From Gordius sp. MW1 (taxonomy: Eukaryota > Nematomorpha > Gordioida > Gordea > Gordiidae): DNA of 64,000 nucleotides. Under the pieces are notes generated by a model, which did not search any database, was not told where the DNA came from, and saw only the letters and a list, made by a program, of their open reading frames with translations. Shown here piece after piece: positions 44,649 to 55,783 of this stretch; the first letter of the stretch is position 1, and every line of letters starts with the position of its first letter. Both the position numbers and the translations under genes were made by a program. The DNA is taken from positions 23,890,591-23,954,590 of the forward strand of contig OZ038531.1 of the NCBI GenBank assembly GCA_964036665.1, written 5' to 3'.

Positions 44649-45910
44649 AGTTAAAATCTTTTTAAAAGATGAATCCCAGCCAATAGCATTACAAACCCGA
44701 AGGGTACCTTTTCCCTTAAAACACAATGTAGAAATGGAATTAACGGTTGGAGGAGGAAGACATTATTGAACGTGTGGACGCATCTATAAGTGAAATTAAA
44801 TGGATCACACCATCAGTAAATGTTATTAAAGCTAATGGTTCTATTCGAATTTGTGGGGACTTCAGAGTTACTTTAAACCCTTACCTTAGTACCAAGATCA
44901 TATGCTGCCAACGTTTGATGATTTAATTACAAAAGTAGCAGGTGGTGATAAATATAACCGTGATAGATTTGCGTGACGCGCACTTACAAATGTTGGTAGA
45001 TGTAGAGAGAAGACATTTGCTACGCATGTTGGTCATTTTAGGTACAAACGTTTGTCATTTGGTTTAGCGACGGCACCAAATCTTTTTCAAAGATATATGG
45101 AAAATTTATTATATGGAATTCCGTAGACCGGAGTACTATTGGACGATACAATTGTAGAAACCAAAATGATAACTTAAAAAATTTAAATGAAGTACTAATG
45201 AGGATGCAAATGCCGGTTTGAAAGCGAAGAAGGAAAAAGTGAAATTTTTCCAAGATTCCGTAATTTATTTGGGACACAAAATTCAGCTGGTATTCACCTT
45301 ACTGACCAACGTGTATAAGTAAATTTAAAGTACCATCTAACAAGAAAGAACTACGATTATTTTTGGGATTGGTGGTTTTATTCCTAGGTTACATGAAAAA
45401 TGTGCACCCATACATGCACTGACCGGTTCTTCCGTGATGTGGTAATGGACGGCTACAGAACAAACAATTTTTTAACGATGTTAAGAAATTGCTGTCATCT
45501 GATACTTTAGTTCCTTATATGCCTATGTTGCCACTAAACCTTGCAATAGATGCATCGGAGACGGGGTTAGGCGCCGTTTTATCTCAGAAATTTCCGGACG
45601 GTTCGGAGAAACCGATCGCTTATGCATCCCGAACTTTAAGCAGTGCCGAAAAAAGATATTCTACCATAGATGCATCGGAGACGGGGTTAGGCACCGTTTT
45701 ATCTCATAAATTTCCGGGCGGTTCAGACCCGAACTTTAAGCAGTGCCGAAAAAAGATATTCTACTATTGATCGTAAAGCTCGTGCGATCATTTACGAGGT
45801 TGAGAAGTTTAATCAATATCTTCGGGGTAGACAATTTACTTTTACAACCGATCTCATACCCTTGGAGCGGTTATTCGGATGTAATCGGGATTTGCCAAAA
45901 ATGGTTAATA
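44649..45910 (+). pseudogene. RT-RNase H of gypsy copy 3, with an internal duplication
   Basis: RT blocks are present with many frameshifts: RICGDFRVTLNPYL near 44860, FGLATAPNLFQRYMEN near 45060, then LLDDTI where copy 1 has LLDDII, and LFLGLVVLFLG-like connection sequence. RNase H (45489-45770) is odd: about 120 bp starting ATAGATGCATCGGAGACGG at 45546 is repeated at 45666, the second copy with a 20-bp deletion. The DASETGLG motif therefore appears twice. Confidence 0.82.
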
Positions 45911-47220
45911 ATAGGCTAGCATCAATAATGTCGGTTTATTAATGTTGGATGATTTGACATTAAATAGGGAGATGTTGAAGAATGCAATTAAGACGGAGAC
46001 TGGGTGTCGAGAAGTAATTCGCGCTATTGAAAGGAATTGGCGAATAGATGTGTCGAAGTTTCATATAGATTTGAAAGCGTATTATAATAGAAGAGACGAA
46101 ATTTCTAAGAAGATGGCCTTTTATTTTTGGGAAATCGTTTAATAATTCCAGAAAGCGTACAAAGACTTGTGTTAAAGATTTCACACCAAGGTCATCCGGG
46201 CATAACGGGAATGCGTAATATTTCACGTACGTTTACTGGCCTGCAATGGATCGTGACATAGATTTATATGTTAAAGGCTGTGACGGCTGTCAAGAGTTGA
46301 GACCAATAGATAAGCCAGTACGGTTGCCATGGAGTTTGACGGATCGAGTATGGGAGCGCGTTCATATCGATATAGCAGGGCCCGTTGAAGGCAGATAGTG
46401 GCTAGTTTTAATTGACTCTCTATCGAAATGGGTTGAATTGGCCACCCTGATATTAACAACATCATCCGTTATGTTATTTTAATCATCCGTTATAATTGAC
46501 CATTTACGCAATTGGTTTTGTCGTTTTGGGATACCACTCAGATAGTGTCCGATAACGCACCACAATTCGCCAGAATTGAATTCCATAAATTCTGTCTTCA
46601 GAATAGTATTAAACATATAAGGTCTACTTCCTATCACCCTTAAACTAATGGGCTAGCTGAAAAAATTATATGTACTTTAAAAAGTAGATATTAGGCAGGA
46701 TGAAAGGAGATGTTAGACAAAGAATTATGCCTTCAGCAAGTTCTTATGTGTTATCGGAATTCGCCTCAAGCGACTACTGGAAAAGCACCTGCAGAAATGT
46801 TTATTGAGAAAGGTTACAAACAGCCATCAACTTTATCAAGATTGACCCAAGAAGGAAGAAAACGTGTGGAAACAAAAAATATATCACGATCGCAAAACAA
46901 ATTTTAAAGAATTTACCGTTGGGGATCCAGTGTGGATTCTAAATGAAACAAAATCAGGTTGGCATAAAGGAGTGATCGTTGAACGGAAAAGCTATTATTC
47001 TTATCTGGTGCGCACAAATGAGGGAATACGAAGAAAACATGCCGACCAGTTAAAATTTAGACTACGTTCCGAGTTTATGCCAAATGTGGAGACACCGATG
47101 AAAGCGAATCTTGAACCAAACATTGATATAGCTGAAAATCCAACTATTTATTATAAGACGGTCTACAAGAATGTCGAAGGAACCTATGCGTTTTCAAGAT
47201 GAGTTCAATTTTTAAAATAG
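45911..47220 (+). pseudogene. Integrase of gypsy copy 3
   Basis: 45942-46142 matches the spacer (LDDLTLNREMLKNAIKTETG...) of copy 1. The HHCC finger (SHQGHPGITGMRN, then GCDGCQE) is readable at 46180-46300. The core has HIDIAGPVEG, IVSDNAPQF and TNGLAEKI, so all three catalytic acidic residues remain despite frameshifts. The C-terminal domain is open at 46864-47202 (DPVWILNETKSGWHKGVIV, RRKHADQLKFRLRS). The start of the RNase H-integrase junction is deleted near 45915. Confidence 0.82.
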
Positions 47221-47227
47221 GGGGAAA

Positions 47228-47366
47228 TGTAATATAATAGATTAATACATTGAATTTACATATACGTTTAAGTTCGTTGTTCCTAGTGTACAATACACGT
47301 GATAGTTATCATATACTTTAAGTTTATCATATTTGCATAATAAAGCTTCAGCGCATTTCAGAGTAG
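47228..47366 (+). repeat. 3' LTR of gypsy copy 3
   Basis: 139 bp beginning TGTAATATAATAG, preceded by the polypurine AATAGGGGGAAA and followed by TTAAT. The end is set by the target duplication. Confidence 0.78.
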
Positions 47367-47389
47367 TTAATAATACTACAGAGACACTA

Positions 47390-48312
47390 ATCATGTGATT
47401 TAATTTGCAAATTGCTTATCAAGATTACCAAAAGTCTAAATTATATTAAGAGGCATATTTAAATTAATAAATAAACCAAATTCTTGAATATTTTATCCAT
47501 TGAAATATTAGATTGTTATTTTATTATTTCTTCTACTTACATCTTTATTTACCAAAAGTATAATAATACTAATCGGCATAATATCATTTAAAATAACGAA
47601 GACGCAGGAAAGAAAATATATTGATATACGGGCAGCTAGTGACGCGCCGAGGGGTCCAGAGGGGTATTATGGTGGGAATAAAATAGCAAGAAAGTGATTG
47701 TTTTGTATTATTTTGAGGACTTTCGACAAATATATTCGGACAACACTATAAATCTTGTCACAGAAAATTGGTTGTGGTTTTAGATATATGTTCGCGGGGT
47801 CTTAGCTAGTTATTGTTAACAACACGCTGTATGCTATTTTGTGCAGTCGTGTTTAAATATAATTTTCAGGTGTGTAGCTAAACAATAAGGCACATTTAAC
47901 GGTGCTAAAAATAACATGGCTTGCCACAGTAATCTTCTCGAAGATTTAGGACCATATAGGAGGGAATCAGCTAAAAAAGAGATCGTACACAGCCAAGCGC
48001 TTCTTATGATAGACACTTTTTATGGTGATGGCACTAAGCCTATTTTCGTCTTTTAACAACGCAGGTTGAATAAGACGTGCTAGATATCATCACTAGAAGA
48101 AGTACAAGTAAGTTAAATAAAAGCGCTTGATTACACCATCTACGCTAGCAAGCGGCATTTCACAAAGGCATTAATTATAATGAGAGAGAGAGAGAAAGGG
48201 GGCAGGTATTTTAGTGCATTGCATTTGGTCCACGACACATATATATAAAATTTATTATTGGTGGAAGATTCTACCTTTTTAATTAAATTTATATTTAAAC
48301 ATAGCATAATAC
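47390..48312. other. No gene; possible Helitron-end fragment and GA microsatellite
   Basis: At 47790-47812 TTCGCGGGGTCTTAGCTAGT is similar to the end of the HINE copies (GCCGGGTCAGCTAGT), but no matching start is present. (GA)7 lies at 48181-48194. Otherwise nothing is recognised. Confidence 0.4.
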
Positions 48313-48503
48313 TAGTGTTATAAAAACATCGGGCTTTTGTTGGGTCGACAGTTGGCTTTGGTCGACTAAAATTAATAGACCAAAGGTTTTTTTCTGTTTC
48401 TTAGTCGACCTCTAGGATTAGAAAAAAAACAGACAGAGTCGACCGTAATTTAAATTAAAACCGAAGGTCGATCAAACAAAACTCAGTCGTATTTACTACG
48501 CTA
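48313..48503. mobile_element. 191-bp hAT-type MITE (copy 2)
   Basis: Ends TAGTGTTATAAAAACATCGG and, reversed, TAGCGTAGTAAATACGAC, with inner GGTCGAC/GTCGACC blocks as in 25880-26072. Older than copy 1: the termini are more diverged, and no target duplication is recognisable. Confidence 0.65.
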
Positions 48504-48880
48504 ATTACATAAAAGAAATAGTGGTGGAAATTCGAGAAATGTCTTATTTTTGAAAATAGAAGGTAGCAAATTTAAAATTAACTTATCCAGTTAACCTATT
48601 ATAATTAAAAGGTTATGATTTTAAAATCTACAATAAAATAGCTTAAGAAGGATAATAACTATACTAATTTGACTTAGATGTTTCCTATTGATTCCAGTTT
48701 GAAATTTCTTTGTATTTAATTTTATATTGATTTTTCTTATTTTTATAATATTTAAAATAGTAATGCTAGGTATTTATCTTATAAAAATTTCAAATTAATA
48801 TTTTTATTCTTCGGTACATATATACTAAAAAATCTTTCAAAATTTTATCCGCTTTTCAAATAGTGCATATAATTGAATAC
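48504..48880. other. No gene seen (intron-like)
   Basis: AT-rich sequence directly downstream (minus strand) of the EB exon at 48881-49009. Confidence 0.45.
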
Positions 48881-49009
48881 TTGGAACGCAAAATTCATCT
48901 ATTCTGAAGGTATTATTGTTGCATGTGCAGAGCTTTTTTCTAATGTGGCACACTGTATAGTTCCTTGATGTACAATCGCGATCTGATTCACACGTAGAGT
49001 TGAATATGT
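48881..49009 (-). CDS. EB-like six-cysteine module exon, long type (3rd in chain)
   Basis: Acceptor ...TTGATCAAATATAG, donor A|GTATTC, 43 codons, phase 1 in and out. Cysteines: C-x5-C-x7-C-x6-C-x-C-x10-C (STCESDRDCTSRNYTVCHIR..., LCTC, then DEFCVP). The ending F-C-V-P is shared with the exon at 32786-32917, and the spacing class is the long type. No other exon is visible within several kilobases on either side; transposons occupy both flanks. Confidence 0.72.
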
Positions 49010-49378
49010 CTATATTTGATCAATAAACAAAATTACAATGAGTTTTTGTTAAATTTGATATGAGTGAGAAAAGTATCCTTAACATTTTTGTAGATATATT
49101 GGGTATTGGCAATCCTTTGAATATAAGTGGGAAGGAGGGGAAAAGTTCAAATATGCCAGACGCAGAGCCGGGATTTTGTTAATAGGGCGGTGAAATTGTC
49201 AAAAAAATTGACAACATTTTATATATTAAACGAACAAAGACAAGTTTTGTTTTTTAATTGTCACTTTAGTATTAGATTATATAATATTCATTAATTGATA
49301 TCCAAAAAGGATTAGATACAAAAATTTTTGCAAATTGAACGTGATTCCTGCTAAATATAGGGCAGCTAGTGCGGCAAC

Positions 49379-49827
49379 TAGAGTTGTTAAATTGCTAACT
49401 TGCTTCAACTCCAGACGCAAGCATGCACACTGAGTTGTTTAATATGCGCGTTAGCACAATGAGTGCTTGCTGTTCGGTGCACTAGGCAGAACAGTAGTAT
49501 ATATAAATGCTCGAGTGGCGAGTCGAAACAGCAGAATCTGTAAAGCATTAAGCAGATTGCCCGAGCGGAAACTCGAGCTGATTGCAGATAATAGAAGCAA
49601 TTGCTAAAAGTTATTAACTTTAAATATTTGCTCATACTATTTATCATAAATCTATTAATAATTTTGCCCCCCCCCCTTTTTATTGTCCCGATGATTTGCC
49701 CCCCTACCCCCCCCCCCCCTCATCTCTTCTCTGGGCGACCACCGATTGTGTTAATGCGCATATTAAACTACTCAGTGTGCGTGCTCGAGCAAAACACATA
49801 GTGAGCATTGCTCACGCGAGCAATCTA
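49379..49827. mobile_element. 449-bp hAT-type element, TAGAGTTGTTAAATTGC family
   Basis: Left end TAGAGTTGTTAAATTGC. The right end is inverted but eroded (GCGAGCAATCTA). Flanks GCGGCAAC (49371-49378) and GCCGCAAC (49828-49835) agree at seven of eight bases. The left arm has paired GCTCGAG/CTCGAGC words. The centre is poly-C. Related, longer copy: 61247-63333. Confidence 0.72.
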
Positions 49828-50039
49828 GCCGCAACAATGGTGTAAGAAAGGGAAGAGCGCGGGGTTGCCACACCCTTTCCTTATTTTTCTCAGTTGTAAC
49901 ATAATTACGTATTTTAAAATATATAAATTTATCGTCTGCGTATGTTTATTAAACGTTATTTCCGATGAGAAAAAATATTTAACCGAAGAAGTATTTTCAA
50001 ACAATTTCCAACGGTTTTTAGTTAGAAATTAGGTAAAGT

Positions 50040-50930
50040 AAAAGATCTTAAAGTTGGTATTAAGGTAGAAAAAACAGCACGTCCTATAAGTTTCACCGCA
50101 AGACGCGTATCATTTCCGCTACGTCACGCTGTCGAAACAGAATTGGAACGTTTAAAAGGTGAAGTGGTTATTAGAAAGATCGACCCGACAACAACTCCGA
50201 TAAGTTGGGCGACGCCTACGTTGAACATTAGGAAGGAATCTGGTGACGTCCGCATATGTGGGGATTTAAATTGACTTTCCTATCAAAAGATAATGATCTT
50301 CTGCCAACGTTCAAAGATGTTGAAAGTGAAATAGCAGGTGGTAAATTATTCTCGATTTAAGAGATGTTTTCCTTCAATTACCAATTTCTGAGGAGAGTTT
50401 TTTGTTAAACATAGCTACTTATATTGGGTATTTTCAATATTTACGGTTGCCTTTACGGTTAACTACGGCGCCTATAATATTTCATCGTTATATGAAAACT
50501 TGCTCAAAGGTTTATAAGGCGTAAGCGTTTTTATGGATGATGTCATAATAAGCGGGAAAAACAACGAGGAATATAATAAAAATCTAATGGAAACATGAAA
50601 CTTGATCAAAAACGCAGGATTAACGACAGCATTTAATAAACTACAATTGTTCAAAAAGTCATTAAAATTTTTGGGTCATACTATAGATGACAATGGCATT
50701 GATAATGAAGACAAGGTTGAGGCAATTAAGATTTTAAAGTACCAATTAATCGTACAGAATTAACATTCCTAGGTTTAGTTAATTATCTTGGAAGTTATAT
50801 TCCCCAATTACAGTCCAAAAGTTCAATTTTATATAAATTAACATCTACAAAATTAAAAAGGAATTGGAACATGACAGAAACACATGCCTTTAACTAAATA
50901 AAAAACTTAACTTCAATGGATAAAACAATA
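50040..50930 (+). pseudogene. Reverse transcriptase of gypsy copy 4
   Basis: Blocks in order: RPISFTARRVSFPLRHAVET (N-terminal palm), TPISWATPTLNIRKESGDVR ICGD, FSI-DLRDVFLQLPISEE (first Asp), RLPLRLTTAP, VFMDDVIISGK (equivalent of YxDD), and KFLGHTIDDNGI. Stops and frameshifts occur roughly every 100-200 bases. Confidence 0.82.
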
Positions 50931-51640
50931 ATCCCTTATCAAAATAACCCATTATAATTTTAAGCGACCATTATACAAAGGTTTATTAGCTGTAATTGCA
51001 CATAAATTTATTAGTGGTCAAGAAAGACCGATAGCTTTGCCTATCGTACTCTAAGCAGAACGGAATTATTCTGTAATTGACCGCGATGCCGCGGCTTTAA
51101 TGTTCGCCTTACAGAAATTTCACGAGTACATTTTTGGGAGGAAATTTACATTAGTCACAGACCATCGTCCTTTTGAAAGAATTTCTGGTTTAAATAGAGA
51201 TTTAAATAAAGTCACTAATAATCGATTAGTTAGATGGGCAGCAAAGCTCTTACACTATGATTTTGATATTAAATATTTACTTGGATCAACGAATAAATGT
51301 GCGGATGCTTTATCACGTTTAATTCCTATTTCGAATTATTCCGACCCAAAATCGGATCACAAAGATAAATTAATTAAATCAAACTTAATAGACGACTTAT
51401 CCATTAATCGTAAAACTTTGATAAATGAAACCTCAAAAGATGATTTACTAAAGGAAGTTACAAAATTATTTCAAAGTAATTGGCAAGGTGATGTCTCCAA
51501 TAAAAAGTTAAAAAATATTTCGATTTGAAAAATTATATATCGTGCGAATATAACATTCTATATTTCAATGATAGACTCATTATATTCTCTAGTTTGAAAT
51601 CAGAGATTTTAAAAATACTACATAATGGACACTGTAGAAG
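50931..51640 (+). pseudogene. RNase H and spacer of gypsy copy 4
   Basis: RNase H starts degraded near 50960. The frame from 51100 is clean for 142 codons with FTLVTDHRPFERISG, RWAAKLLHYDFDIKYLLGS and NKCADALSRL, then the charged spacer LIDDLSINRKTLINET that matches copies 1 and 3. After 51530 the sequence moves into the integrase zinc finger (LHNGHC). Confidence 0.83.
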
Positions 51641-52612
51641 ATTAAATTTCTACTTTATTATAACCCAAAAGGAAAGTGATTCAAGTGAATAAAATTTAGT
51701 TAAAACATCGTGTTTATATACCCAAGCGAGGTGAGTGGTGAAATAATAAGGTTAAGATATATAAATAGTGAGAGTTGTGAATGCTCGAATAATAAAGGTT
51801 AAGTTGTATGAATAGGTAACCAATGATCGAGTTTATATATTCAAATTAATGGTTACGTTAATACTTGAGAGAGAAAGGTTACGTTTTTGCATAGGTAACC
51901 ATAGAAATCCCCTTTTATTTGCAAGGAGTGCTAAAAATAAAAGTTAAAATACTTTGTTGGCCAATGTTTTAGTGTGCACTAGTGTTTGCTGGTGTGGTGA
52001 CCGAGGTGTGAGTGATGATTGGGAGTTCATATGTTATCCAATATAATAGCAGATTTGTCGGAGCAGACATATCTATTTTGGAAACGCATTCTTCCCTCAG
52101 TTCAATCGGTAAGTATTGGTTAGAATTTTGGTAGTAAGTGTTTTTGCTTTGTCGAACGCCGTCCTTGCTCGTGCAAGAGGTCATGTGATGTTGATTAATT
52201 AGATATATGTTTTGTAGTTGGGCAATGGCAGGACAGGGGAACATTTTTACTTTCGGTAGATGATGTTGTTGCTTGTGTAGAGGTGTAATATGGTAACATG
52301 GTTTTCTTCGTATTAACAATCAGATAAGTAGGTAGTTTGTATCTTTCACAGCAGCCACATGTTTCGAATTTAGCATTAAGGTCGAAATTGTTGTTGCAGC
52401 TTGATTGTATGCCGGATTGAAAAGATAATGCCCTATATCTGAATTGTTTTATTTTAACTAAGAAAAACCAAACGCCATTACTCAAGGGACTGTTATGGGG
52501 AAGAAAAAATTATGTCTTTCCCGAAAGTCGGGGTCAATGTGGACCTGGGTTATAAATTTTTAAGGGGGAGGGAGAAAAAAAATCGGCTCCCCCGAAAATG
52601 CGGGGTCACCAA
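51640..52612. mobile_element. Unidentified insertion in the gypsy copy 4 integrase
   Basis: The integrase finger breaks off after GAAGATTAA (about 51635-51646) and resumes just after a second GAAGATTAA at 52618-52626, a possible 9-bp duplication. About 25 codons of the finger between His and Cys ligands are also missing. The insert has no recognisable gene. Its right part has inverted-looking CCCCGAAAATGCGGGGTC and CCCGAAAGTCGGGGTC words. Identity unknown. Confidence 0.5.
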
Positions 52613-53286
52613 TTTGTGGAAGATTAATAATTGTCAAGAAGGTAGACCATCAGCGAAAGGAGTATTAGTGTCTTCCTGGAACATTCCCAATAAACATTGG
52701 GAAAGGATCCACATTGATTTGGCGGGGCCAATATCAAACAATATTGGTTGGTATGCAGTAATGCTCTTACAAAATGGCCGGGGGTATGTTATTAGGCAAA
52801 TCAGCAGTGCGATCATAATTAAAAATTTACAAGTTTTGTTTTCCAGATATGGGCTGCCACGTTACATAGTTAGCGATAATGGACCACAATTTACGTCGGA
52901 CCAATTTAAAACTTTCTGCAAAGCAAACGGCATTCGACATTTTCGTGGCGCACCTTATCACCCTAGAACCAATGGTTTGGCGGAGAGATACATTAAGGCA
53001 ATTAAAAGCAAATTTTTTGCGGGGAAAAGACAGGGGTTAGATGATCATAAAAATTTGTTGCAAGTTTTATTTAATATGCGTACGATTGTGAATACCACTA
53101 CTGGTATTAGTCCGAGAGAAGGCATGTTTAACCAAAGACTCCGTACAATTCTCGACCAACTAAAATGGAGGCACAATGATAGAATTGGTGATGCCCATGG
53201 AAACAAAAAGACAACATACCCACGTACAAAAAGTATCCGTACCATCTGTCAGATACACCGAGGGTTCCGCTTAAAGAAGGGTGAAG
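52613..53286 (+). pseudogene. Integrase core and tail of gypsy copy 4
   Basis: Within the frame 52512-53291, from NNCQEGRPSAK onward: WERIHIDLAGPISNN (first Asp), a short damaged segment, YIVSDNGPQFTSDQFKTFC (second Asp), YHPRTNGLAERYIKAIKS (third, Glu). All three catalytic acidic residues are kept, unlike in copy 1. The residues before the Cys pair come from the inserted sequence and are not integrase. The C-terminus is shortened. Confidence 0.85.
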
Positions 53287-53482
53287 TGTAGTGACCGTAT
53301 TAATTATTTAGTTATTTGAATATACGCTTCGTTATATGTAACATAATTACCTATTTTAAAAAAATATGGATTTATCGTCTACTTAAGTTTTTATCGTCTG
53401 CTTTTAATTATTATTCGCGGTATTGAAATAAAAGTCGTTAAATCTAAGTTGTTTGGTATTCTACCACTGCCACTTCACTACA
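53287..53482 (+). repeat. 3' LTR of gypsy copy 4
   Basis: 196 bp from TGTAGTGACC to CACTTCACTACA, with canonical TG...CA ends. The terminal inverted repeat is unusually long (TGTAGTGA/TTCACTACA). It is preceded by the purine tract AAAGAAGGGTGAAG and contains AATAAA at about 53429. Confidence 0.82.
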
Positions 53483-54054
53483 CCCCCCATTGACAAAAAA
53501 AAAAAATTTGCCATTTATATGCAAAAACTCAATGAAATTACCGCTTATTGAAACCAATTAACATTTATTTCGGTTTAGTTTTACAAGAAAATCTACTAAT
53601 TTTAAAGCTATTTATACACAAAATTTACGTCCTAATGCGTGTAGCAAAGTTAATATAAAACTCCAACCTCAGTGGCCTTAAAACGCGACGAGTATGGATG
53701 CGCTTTTAAAAAAATACGGGCCAATTTTAACAACCAAAATTTACAATAATGATTTTATTAATGTCATTTTCCTAATCATTTATTCATTCATAGAATGTGA
53801 TTTGTAAATAAGTGGATGCCAAAAGTTTTTATTTTCTTAATAATATTTTCCTATCAATATTAATTTCCTCACTAATCAATAGAACTTGTGCTTTTAGTGG
53901 ATCCTAACTTTTTATATTTTATTAAATAAAAAAACCTTGTATACAGCTTCCAGTTATATATAAAAATGATTTTATACAGCAACAAGTGGTAGAAGGGAAA
54001 GTTTGGCGGGTCGCTTGTTCGAAAAAATAAAAGCCCGTTTGAGACTGATGATCT
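53483..54054. other. No gene seen
   Basis: AT-rich, with a possible GC-rich transposon end near 54000-54045 (GGCGGGTCGCTTG, AAGCCCGTTTGAG). Confidence 0.45.
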
Positions 54055-54753
54055 TCTATATATATAAAGTAAAGTGTATGTACGTATGTGTGTATGTATG
54101 TGGATAAGGGCTAAATTCTGAAACTACCGGCCCGATTCGCGCGAAAATTTAGCCGTAGATGCCCAGGGGCGGCCAGGGGTAAAATAGTTTTTTCAAATTC
54201 CTAAAATGCCTTTTCGTTTTAAAAATATCGGACATTTCGTTTTAAAAAAGGGCTAAATTCTGAAACTACCGGCTCGATTCGAGCGAAAATTTTGCCGTAA
54301 ATGCCCAGGGCGGCCAAGGGTAAAATAGCTTTTTCAGATTCCTAAAATACCTTTTCGTTTTAAAAATATCGGACATTTCCCGGCCAGTTTCATAATAGAA
54401 TCATATACAATAATGACGTCATACATACAAGGCTGAAGTTTACTCGAATTAAATATTTAAAAGTATAATAAAAATGTTACAGTATACGGTCAAATTATTT
54501 AAATTAAATAATAAAATTTAAATTATGATAATAGCATTAAATTAACAAACTACTTTGCTTTATGTGTTTATATTTTGTATTTAGCGTGTTAATTCTTCCT
54601 CATTAAGTTCGTGAATTATTTCCCATAGGACAATTATATTTTAATAGCTCATTATATGATCGAGGCATAACGATGAGCATGCACATAACTTATAGTATTG
54701 TATTTTCTAAAAATAATGTATATAGCAAAACAACGTTTGCCAGGTCAGCTAGT
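54055..54753 (+). mobile_element. Helitron-like (HINE-type) non-autonomous element, copy 2
   Basis: TCTATATATATAAAG start and CGTTTGCCAGGTCAGCTAGT end, as in copy 1. Two internal direct repeats begin GGGCTAAATTCTGAAACTAC (54107, 54250). Copy 1 has three. The sequence before the end differs from copy 1 (an AT-rich stretch, 54440-54720), as often in HINE families. Confidence 0.8.
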
Positions 54754-55783
54754 TTATCATAATTTTATTATTGAACATTTTCAATATACAACGTTTTTCT
54801 TTAATTTGCACCTATTGACTCTTATCCTCCACTTTAATGTGAGAGAAAAAGGTGATCAATCATAGCTTTTAAAAGAGAACGCCTTTTCTCTATTCCTCCT
54901 TTGCATGAAACTTACTCCTTCCCTTAGTTTGTTTTTTCGCCACTCTTGAACAATACAAAAAAATCAAAAGGCATAGCTAAAATTTAAAAATTATAAGTTG
55001 GAATTTTACTTAATTTTTTAAATAATTTGTTTAAAGTTTAAGATTAATCTAAACTTGATTATTTATTAAAATAACCTTTGACAATAGTTTTTTCTAACTT
55101 TTATAACAATTTTTTGATGTATACCTATTATTGTCAAAAATTTAATAATTTTAAAATATAACATTTTTTAGATTAAGAATTCTACTCAATAATTTTAAAA
55201 ATCCAGCCGAGAATTTCTTTGATGTTTTTTAATTATCAAAAATTTACGAAGAAAATTGACAAATTTAGAACAAAACTACCAAATATAAAAAAGTGCGGGA
55301 TCAAATTCATGAGCTATGATTGATCACCCTTTTGCTCTCCTACTAATGTGCATTAAAGAGTTAAGACGTGCAGAAGCATCAAACGTTATAATAAATGATT
55401 ATTTTAATTTTGACAAAAAGTTGCATTTAAAAGGCAGCAAAATATCAAAAAATATTTTTCGGGCGGGTTTAGGCTGGGCCCGTCCTTTGCAAAAAAATTA
55501 GCAAGTCCGGCCCCTATAATTTAATCCTACCAAGCCAGTGATCGGATTTTTTAATTTTTTCTACTGGTGGCCAATTTAAAAGGCCTGAAAATATCTTTAA
55601 CTTAAACAGTGGCCCTAGCATAGACTAATAAACTGCTCATCGTCTAGGCATAGAGCATTTTCACCATTTTTAATATTGCTCGGGTATTAACTGTTCCAAT
55701 ATAAGGAAATTTACAGAATATGTTTTTGATATATTAAAATTTTTATTTTGCTTTGTATTTTTTTTATTTTCAAATTTTAATTA
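54754..55783. other. No gene seen; GC-rich hAT-like end at 55.46 kb
   Basis: Mostly AT-rich. GGGCGGGTTTAGGCTGGGCC and GTCCGGCCCC near 55459-55515 resemble hAT subterminal motifs. Nothing else supported. Confidence 0.45.

Larger units (their letters stand above)
43825..47366 (+). mobile_element. Ty3/gypsy retrotransposon, Mag-like (copy 3), 5' deleted
   Basis: Flanked by TTAAT (43820-43824 and 47367-47371), a 5-bp duplication. The left LTR (43825-about 43937) runs directly into gag codons (DDL-KIAEEMELGRNEV), so a deletion has joined the inside of the LTR to mid-gag. The right LTR is complete (47228-47366). The coding order matches gypsy copy 1, whose proteins are its closest relatives in the window. 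Confidence 0.88.
41225..47389 (-). mobile_element. TCTCG-rich hAT-like element X (copy 2, inverted)
   Basis: The plus-strand left end reads TAGTGATGCGAAAAAA and the right end, reversed, TAGTGTCTCTGTAG. TAGTG-type ends plus GAGACGAGAT arrays (41265-41335, 43705-43820) fit hAT. The candidate 8-bp flanks (ATCTATGG, ATCATGTG) match poorly. It is the reverse orientation of 34862-40529. Two later insertions are nested inside: a Penelope-like element (42651-43379) and a gypsy (43825-47366). Confidence 0.62.
49895..53482 (+). mobile_element. Ty3/gypsy retrotransposon, Mag-like (copy 4)
   Basis: The 3' LTR is complete (53287-53482). At the left only an LTR middle segment remains (49895-49945, TTTATCGTCTGCGTATGT), followed after ~130 bp by RT. 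gag and protease are gone. A ~0.95-kb foreign segment interrupts the integrase finger (about 51640-52610). The lineage is that of copies 1 and 3, but it is a separate family with a different, 196-bp LTR. Confidence 0.85.

Noticed and set aside
41225-47397. Perfect 8-bp target duplication for element X copy 2
   Set aside because: The flanks ATCTATGG and ATCATGTG match at only four positions in register, so I do not claim a duplication.
47790-47815. Third Helitron/HINE copy
   Set aside because: Only an end-like CGGGGTCTTAGCTAGT is seen; neither the start nor the internal repeat is present nearby.
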